From the NCBI GenBank assembly GCA_015852425.1, contig JAAAIG010000956.1, positions 1-13,852 of the forward strand: a stretch of DNA of 13,852 nucleotides, given 5' to 3'. Both the position numbers and the translations under genes were made by a program. The stretch's first letter is position 1, and each line of letters starts with the position of its first letter. Shown here piece by piece: positions 9,401-13,852 of the stretch. Below the pieces are notes generated by a model. The model made no database searches and had not been told where the DNA came from. It saw nothing but the letters and a program-made list of their open reading frames with translations. The DNA comes from Gryganskiella cystojenkinii. Lineage: Eukaryota; Mortierellomycota; Mortierellomycetes; Mortierellales; Mortierellaceae.

Positions 9401-12030
9401 TTCATGGCGGCTTCACTCACAGGCGAAGTGACCCATCCCTGTTGTTTTAGCACTCCAAACGATGCCAAGACTCTCGGGACACCCTTCTTTGATCGAGCAC
9501 GCCTGGTTCTGGACTATTGCATTGGCATCCCTAGATTGTCGACAGTGCAAGGATTGATTATGCTCTCTCGATACCCTCGCATCTCTGGACTGGGTCATTC
9601 CTACACGCAACAAGCGATCATGATGGCACAGGACCTGGGGCTCCACCGAAAATGTGACCGTTGGATCAAGGACAAGGAGATCCAGGACGCGCGGATACGG
9701 GTCTTTTGGTGTCTGTATGCCGCAGACTCTTCGACGTCTTCGGTCACTGGTCGTCGTCCAGTCTTTGATGACACCGAGATCGATGTGCCTATGGTCGCAG
9801 CGCCTTCAGAACCCTCCGATGTGGATGATGGGGGTCTGCACACGCTCTTCTTGATACACGGCTGCAAGCTGTGGAGGATCTACAGGAACATCAAGCGATA
9901 TATCTTTAACGCGGTCGACGTACAAGAAATGGCACCCGGCAGTTTACCCAAGAGCTATGAGCAGCAACTGATCCAGTGGCAATTGCAATTGCCCGTCGCG
10001 TTGCGGTTTCAGTTTGATGTCAAGGCGGATGACCCTCGAGCCCTTTACAACTCGCGAGCCGGTAAGCATTGTGGCTTTTTGAAGGGGGACTCTTTTTGGC
10101 GTTGGAAACTAAAGCCCGCTCCCTCCTTTTGTTTTCTCTAGGTATATCGCAAATGGTTTACGAGTCTTCACTAATCCTATTGCATAAGCCGTATCTCTCT
10201 TCGTCAGAACATCTGAAGCGCTCACCTTATCGATCACAGGATATCTGCATCAAAGCTGCGACAAAAATCACGGAAATCGCCAAAGTCCTTGCACAGACCT
10301 ATTACAAAGCCTTCGAGCTCACAAGTGTGGGCGAGTACGCAATGTTGAACGCTGTTCGAATCCACGTCATGTTTTTGAAATCTGCGGACGCCAAGGTCGC
10401 AGAACAGGCCCAAATTCAATTTGACTTTATTATGCGATTTTTCCGTGAGTTTTACTCTTCACCAAGGTCCAACTGCGACGAACAGAGCATCAACTGTGTA
10501 CTCTCGTTCTTTGAAGAGTTTATGCACACGGTCAAGGGGCTCTCTCAGTCGTCTGTTCATGTCTGTGCCGGAGCGATTAAGTCGTTGGCGCTGGCGAAGC
10601 AGAAGCGATTGGCTTTGGGCAAGGTCTCTGGCGCGAGAGGAGGAGCCCATGGTGCGCAGGTTAACATGAGTCGGTTGGTCAAGATTGGAAAACAAGAACG
10701 TGCCAAGGCCAGGAGTCAATCGATCGTGTCGCCGTCGCCGTCTCTGCAACGGAAGCGTCATTCCCATATGCAACATGAAGCGCAACAACGACTTAACCCA
10801 GGACAAATCCTCCTTCAACAACAACAACAACAGCACAATCAGTTATTCCAGCAACAGCTACAACGGCAAGGATCTTCGTCATCTGCTGGTGGGGGCGGCG
10901 GAGGAAACTCTCCGAGTTATTTTAACCCAGGAAAGCTTCAAAAGGTCTCTCAGTTTGTGGGTCCTTTTGGAGGGCCTCAAGTCATGGAGAGTCTGCAGCA
11001 GTTCCAGACCTCAACGGCAATTTTGAATCAACCGCAACAAGGTCAAGGACAAGGGCAGACTCCTCTAGCAACTACTACATCAGCCTCTACGAATACTAGT
11101 CCAATTGCTACTACGGCGACGGGTATTCTATCCTCGACTGGTCAGATCCTTTCCTCGCCATTTGGTCAAGGACAGCAGAATCAACCCATGACCTTGACCA
11201 TGCAGCAGTTGATGCAGCAACAAATCCAGCAACACCAGCAAGCTCAGCAGCAACATCAACAAGTTCAGCACCAGCAATCTCAGCCACAACAACAGCAGTT
11301 GTTCAACCAGATGGGAGGGCAGCAAATCGGGCAGCAAATGGGGCTTTTCGATTCGTCAACATTTAATCCGACCTTCTGGGCGACGGATGCGTCCGATGCC
11401 GGTGCCGGAGTTGGTGGCAATGTCAACTTTTTGTCCGACCCAGCATCTTTGATGAACCAGAACACCAGCAATGGCGGAAACACCAATAGTAGCACCAGTG
11501 CTGCCATGACTACCTCTGATGCCACGACTTCAATTTCCACATCCACCACTGCAGCCACACTCGGGAACAATAACGGCAACAACATGTTTGCGAATGGGTT
11601 CATGAACTCGACCTTGTACAATAATAACTTCAACTTTCAGCAACAGCCGCAACAACTCACGACCAGCAATGGCGGCATCGACCCTTCTGGTCTCTTCCTG
11701 ACAGCAGGTCTCAAGAAAGAACCTGTGGATAACTCGAGCCAGTTCATGATGACATCTCCCGGGTTATTGGACGAAGAACTGAACGCAGATCAAGTCCAAG
11801 CACTGCTGGAACAGACCCTTGCCGCAGCCAACAACAACAACAGCAATAATAATACCCGTAATGTTAATCCATCCTACTCTGTCCAGCAGGGGCAAGGTCA
11901 GCAACAGCAAGGACAGTTTAATCAACCCTTTCAGCAACAGCAGTTCAGACAGCAACAGCAAGTGAGTCTCGAGTTGAGTGGGATACCAGAAGAGTTTCAC
12001 ACAAGCAACAACTGGCCTGGCATGATGTAG
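6460..12030 (+). CDS. Zn2Cys6 transcription factor with fungal_trans domain, six exons
   Basis: Exons 6460-6543, 8051-8446, 8583-8747, 8852-9181, 9302-10061 and 10142-12030 (stop TAG); 1207 codons, all phases consistent. A basic KPKKKR (residues 9-14) precedes the zinc cluster C21-x2-C24-x6-C31-x6-C38-x2-C41-x7-C49, which is complete only after joining exons 1 and 2. A second basic patch (KRKK, 60-63) and a heptad-like helix from about 67 to 97 (EVEILEARLETIESRY...) fit the linker and dimerisation segment of Gal4-type regulators. A Ser-Gly repeat (about 179-195) follows. Exon 4 has TLDKLRL and YFGKGSM, as seen in XlnR/XYR1-like proteins. Exons 5-6 carry the fungal_trans (PF04082-type) domain, with RIRVFWCLYAAD and GRRPVFDDTEIDVP. 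The last ~400 residues are Gln-, Asn- and Ser/Thr-rich, a likely activation or low-complexity region. Expected role: nuclear DNA-binding regulator of metabolism; the target genes are unknown. No name is assigned because XlnR-like is a class resemblance only. Confidence 0.93.
6929..6975. repeat. CA-rich tandem repeat in regulator intron 1
   Basis: Two perfect adjacent 20-bp copies (6931-6950 and 6951-6970) of a CA repeat interrupted once by CG and once by AG, flanked by further CA units. Alternating purine-pyrimidine DNA of this kind can adopt Z-form. Confidence 0.85.
8009..8029 (+). repeat. (CT)10 tract upstream of the intron 1 acceptor
   Basis: Ten CT units ending 21 bp before the acceptor AG of the 1507-bp intron. 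It lies where a polypyrimidine tract is expected and probably acts as one. Confidence 0.8.
8032..8049 (+). repeat. Tandem 9-mer TGCAATATA at the splice acceptor
   Basis: Two adjacent copies of TGCAATATA (8032-8040, 8041-8049). Only the second is followed by G, which creates the AG acceptor at 8049-8050. Confidence 0.75.
8637..8688 (+). repeat. In-frame Ser-Gly hexanucleotide repeat
   Basis: TCTGGG units encode alternating Ser-Gly between the coiled-coil segment and the fungal_trans domain. It probably forms a flexible linker and is a candidate for length variation between strains. Confidence 0.8.
9182..9301 (+). other. Stop-free 120-nt intron in the regulator
   Basis: Donor GTATGT at 9182, acceptor CGCAG at 9300-9301. 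Removal joins VYYR to HYYPYLP, the normal start of the fungal_trans domain. The intron has a multiple-of-three length and no in-frame stop. Its translation would be 40 residues with a hydrophobic core (NFFIFFFLICM), unlike the flanking protein, which supports reading it as an intron. Confidence 0.8.
10806..11970 (+). repeat. Gln/Asn-rich coding low-complexity region
   Basis: CAA/CAG-rich blocks (10815-10868, 11200-11340, 11635-11660, 11880-11965) and AAC/AAT-rich blocks (11455-11620, 11829-11860) encode poly-Gln and poly-Asn stretches in the C-terminal third of the zinc-cluster protein. CAA and CAG are mixed, so the runs are not pure triplet expansions. Confidence 0.85.
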
Positions 12031-12031
12031 A

Positions 12032-12043
12032 CCCCCCCCCCCC
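12032..12043 (+). repeat. C12 homopolymer directly after the regulator stop
   Basis: Twelve C begin two bases after TAG (12028-12030), at the start of the 3' UTR. Homopolymers of this length are error-prone in sequencing, so the exact count is uncertain; the reading frame is not affected. Confidence 0.85.
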
Positions 12044-12054
12044 AAAATTGTTTT

Positions 12055-12060
12055 ATTAAA
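12055..12060 (+). terminator. Candidate poly(A) signal of the regulator gene
   Basis: ATTAAA, a common variant of AATAAA, lies 25 bp after the stop codon, at about the same distance as the ABC gene's signal. Confidence 0.45.
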
Positions 12061-13078
12061 AGTCATAGAACATTGCATAGCGACTTGCTCGCCCTCAAAT
12101 GTCGACGTTCTTGGTACAAATCAACTAGACTGGTAGGTCTTGGATATGGAGTGCACTCATGGTTAATGAACAGGGCTTTCACACTGAGAATGTCTTGGAA
12201 TATTGTCAGATCGAGAATTTTTCGCTTTCAGGCGCGCGATCGCCAAACTGAGTGTTTTCCTCTCCACCCAGACAGAAAACGGCTGCAGCAAGGGTTTTTG
12301 ACTACGGTCTTTTCATCCAATCACAAACTGAAAACCCCTTTCTTACGCACAACCAAAGTAAACAAAGCAACAGACATGAACCGCAAAATGTTTTCATTAT
12401 TGTTTTCTCGTATTTTTACCCGCTAGCAACGTCTTAGAATTGACCTTTTCGCGGTATCAATCGGGGGAGGGGAGATTGTAACGTCCGCGACCACAGCAGA
12501 CTGAGTTCTACGACATAGTCTCGGAAGTAGTGGCGCTCATTGATGTCCTGGCTGAAGGCCCTGTGTTCGTGAAACCAGGGCGGACTACTTGATAGTATCA
12601 TTCTCGAAAAAAGAAGTGAAACGAAATATGTGTAATATAATATATTCTGGTTAATAGCTCCATGGCCGCTTCATTTCATTAGCAGCTGGATTTTTTGTGT
12701 TCCTCAAATGTACCAGCAACAGGAAAGAAAGAAAAGTCAATATTGATCTTATACAGCTTACATACAGCTCAAATTTTTCACTTCCTGCCTTCAACAATAC
12801 CAGTGTGGAACACAGCCCTGACAATGTCGAGACCGAACCCTTACCCGGACCTCTTGTGCATGTCTACAAAAGAATATTCGTCGGATCCGAGTGCTTAGAC
12901 TCCGATATACCAGTATCCTAAACATCTTTCACCAGCCAACTTCCAAGGAGCAAGACAGAGAAAACGGTGGTCGTGACTTTCAGGACCCCATGAACAACCT
13001 CAGGGACAGTGACCACGATGACCACAGCGAGAGATTACCAGACTTACACATTGAGGAGATCTGCGTAGAGTTTTTACA

Positions 13079-13787
13079 TTATCCACCGCGACCATCGTCT
13101 TGTCCACCTCCTCCTGTCATAATTTTTTTGAAGGAGGGTAACACATGACCATCCATGAAAGGCGTAAACTTTTCGTCAATGATCCGCATGACTATCTCCA
13201 TTCCAAATCCTGAATCCATGTATATGCTCCAATGACAGCCTCGACTTGGTCGGCCAGCAGCTTTGGAAGACCCAGTCCCTCCCAGAAGTTACCCACACCA
13301 CCACAGCTTTTCGTTCGCTCCTAAAGCTCTTCATGCAACGCCTTGACGAGAGAAAATACAAATCTTTCAGCAATAGCGAAGTGTGTCAAACGTGCACGAT
13401 GAGAATGCCTACCAGTAGAGGGAACGAACGTTGAAATCGCAGAGCCTTGAAAAGCCTTAGGAGCAGGTACCTGTAAAATCAGATGTGCCGGAGATCGATG
13501 GGAGTGAATCGATTAGCAAGTAGTAATCTACAATGTCCTTTATTTCAACATAACCGTTTGTTTACCTCTTCTTTGCCAACGAGATCGATCCCTCGGGTCG
13601 TTGTGCTCGACATGCCCCTGCTTGTTTGCTCGTTCTTTTCCTTTTCTAAATTGTAAGGCCGTAAGTATCTGGATAGATTCTAAAATCATAAGCCATACTA
13701 CTGTGGTTTACATTTCTTACCAAAATCTGCTCTCATTTCATGAACCAGAAAGGCTTCAGCCTCCTGAATGCCAATATCTGTCAAGGA
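13079..13787 (-). pseudogene. RNase III-domain (Dicer-like) gene remnant
   Basis: Read on the minus strand. In the segment 13470-13225 the frame gives LTHFAIAERFVFSLVKALHEEL, then an in-frame TAG (13323-13321), then FWEGLGLPKLLADQVEAVIG. One base is missing between 13225 and 13224, and the next frame (13222-13079) continues YMDSGFGMEIVMRIIDEKF and PFMDGHVLP, ending at TAA. The PK-x-LAD-x-VEA-x-IGA(IY)-x-DSGF order is the second half of an RNase III domain, with the metal-binding Asp/Glu pair (AD-x-x-E) still present; PF-x-D-x-HV after it is more like Dicer than bacterial or ribosomal RNase III proteins. Two upstream exons (13787-13721, 13645-13566) join in phase through introns 13720-13646 and 13565-13471, but I do not recognise their protein. 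The first RNase III signature (RLEFLGDA-type) is not seen. The 5' end may lie beyond the window. Two independent lesions suggest a decayed gene rather than a functional one. Confidence 0.62.
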
Positions 13788-13852
13788 CTAACAGGCGGAT
13801 TTGAGTATGGTGTGTAAAACGAGTGTTATATTGATTAAGGTGAACAAGGAGT

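Larger units (their letters stand above)
12031..13078. other. Stretch without a supportable gene
   Basis: Apart from the C12 run and poly(A) signal at its start, no frame on either strand has family motifs together with an acceptable start or splice structure. Short open frames at 12073-12426 and 12697-12921 (+) have no recognisable domain. On the minus strand, 13078 down to about 12900 may continue the RNase III remnant (a GTAAGT donor-like site at 13047, then a Val/Leu-rich open stretch), but I cannot follow it with confidence. A 6-bp inverted repeat (GCCCTG 12558, CAGGGC 12576) is too small to call. Confidence 0.6.

Noticed and set aside
10062..10141. Extension of the regulator exon through KHCGFLKGDSFW
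   Set aside because: GTAAGC and a TTTTCTCTAG acceptor bound an 80-bp intron; removing it restores the Gly codon and the fungal_trans frame.
12483..12594. + strand stretch reading EFYDIVSEVVALIDVLAEGP
   Set aside because: A short open frame without ATG or neighbouring exons; the opposite strand is also open. Not enough to call a gene or pseudogene.
12697..12921. Open frame on the + strand ending in VYKRIFVGSECLDSDIPVS
   Set aside because: The composition looks protein-like, but there is no start in context, no family motif and no consistent splice partner. Left unassigned.
12891..13148. Acidic 85-residue open frame on the + strand
   Set aside because: It lies antisense to the RNase III remnant, whose minus-strand motifs are far more convincing. 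It has no ATG at its start and no recognisable domain.
13501..13560. Minus-strand peptide KDIVDYYLLID resembling the missing RNase III signature (GDAVLDYY-type)
   Set aside because: It falls inside a 95-bp GT-AG interval (13565-13471) with a branch-point-like GCTAATC, and its removal joins the flanking frames in phase. Its open frame also begins right after a stop. It is best treated as intron.

Overview
The window is fungal nuclear DNA. The genes are interrupted by GT-AG introns, mostly 75-140 bp, and one encodes a Zn2Cys6 (binuclear zinc cluster) regulator, a class essentially confined to fungi. The many introns, the Gln/Asn-rich regulator tail and the mix of gene families suggest an early-diverging filamentous fungus, perhaps Mortierellomycotina. 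That placement is an inference; I see no decisive marker for it.

Layout: (1) 1-2585, + strand: the 3' part of an ABCC/MRP-type ABC transporter (three exons, 801 residues visible, 5' end outside the window). (2) 2723-5504, - strand: a complete five-exon cationic amino acid transporter-like APC permease (612 aa), meeting the ABC gene tail to tail across 137 bp. (3) 5505-6459: a divergent promoter and leader region with a TATA-like box for the permease, a CCAAT array, and leaders that are pyrimidine-rich and free of ATG on both transcribed strands. (4) 6460-12030, + strand: a six-exon Zn2Cys6 / fungal_trans regulator (1207 aa) whose zinc cluster is split by a 1507-bp intron. (5) 12031-13078: no supportable gene. 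(6) 13079-13787, - strand: a broken RNase III-domain remnant, most like the second RNase III domain of Dicer, with one in-frame stop and one frameshift.

The permease and the zinc-cluster gene share one upstream region, so coordinated or cross-regulated expression is possible, but nothing in the sequence proves it. The ABC transporter only shares a 3' intergenic space with the permease.

All splice junctions were assigned by eye from GT/AG sites, frame phase and family motifs. In the three intact genes the joined exons give whole-codon totals (2403, 1836 and 3621 nt). I found no clear new biological system. The observations most worth following are the decayed Dicer-like locus, the unusually long intron inside the zinc cluster, a stop-free 120-nt intron in the regulator, a pair of matching SUMO-type motifs, and an acidic insertion in the second nucleotide-binding domain of the ABC protein.
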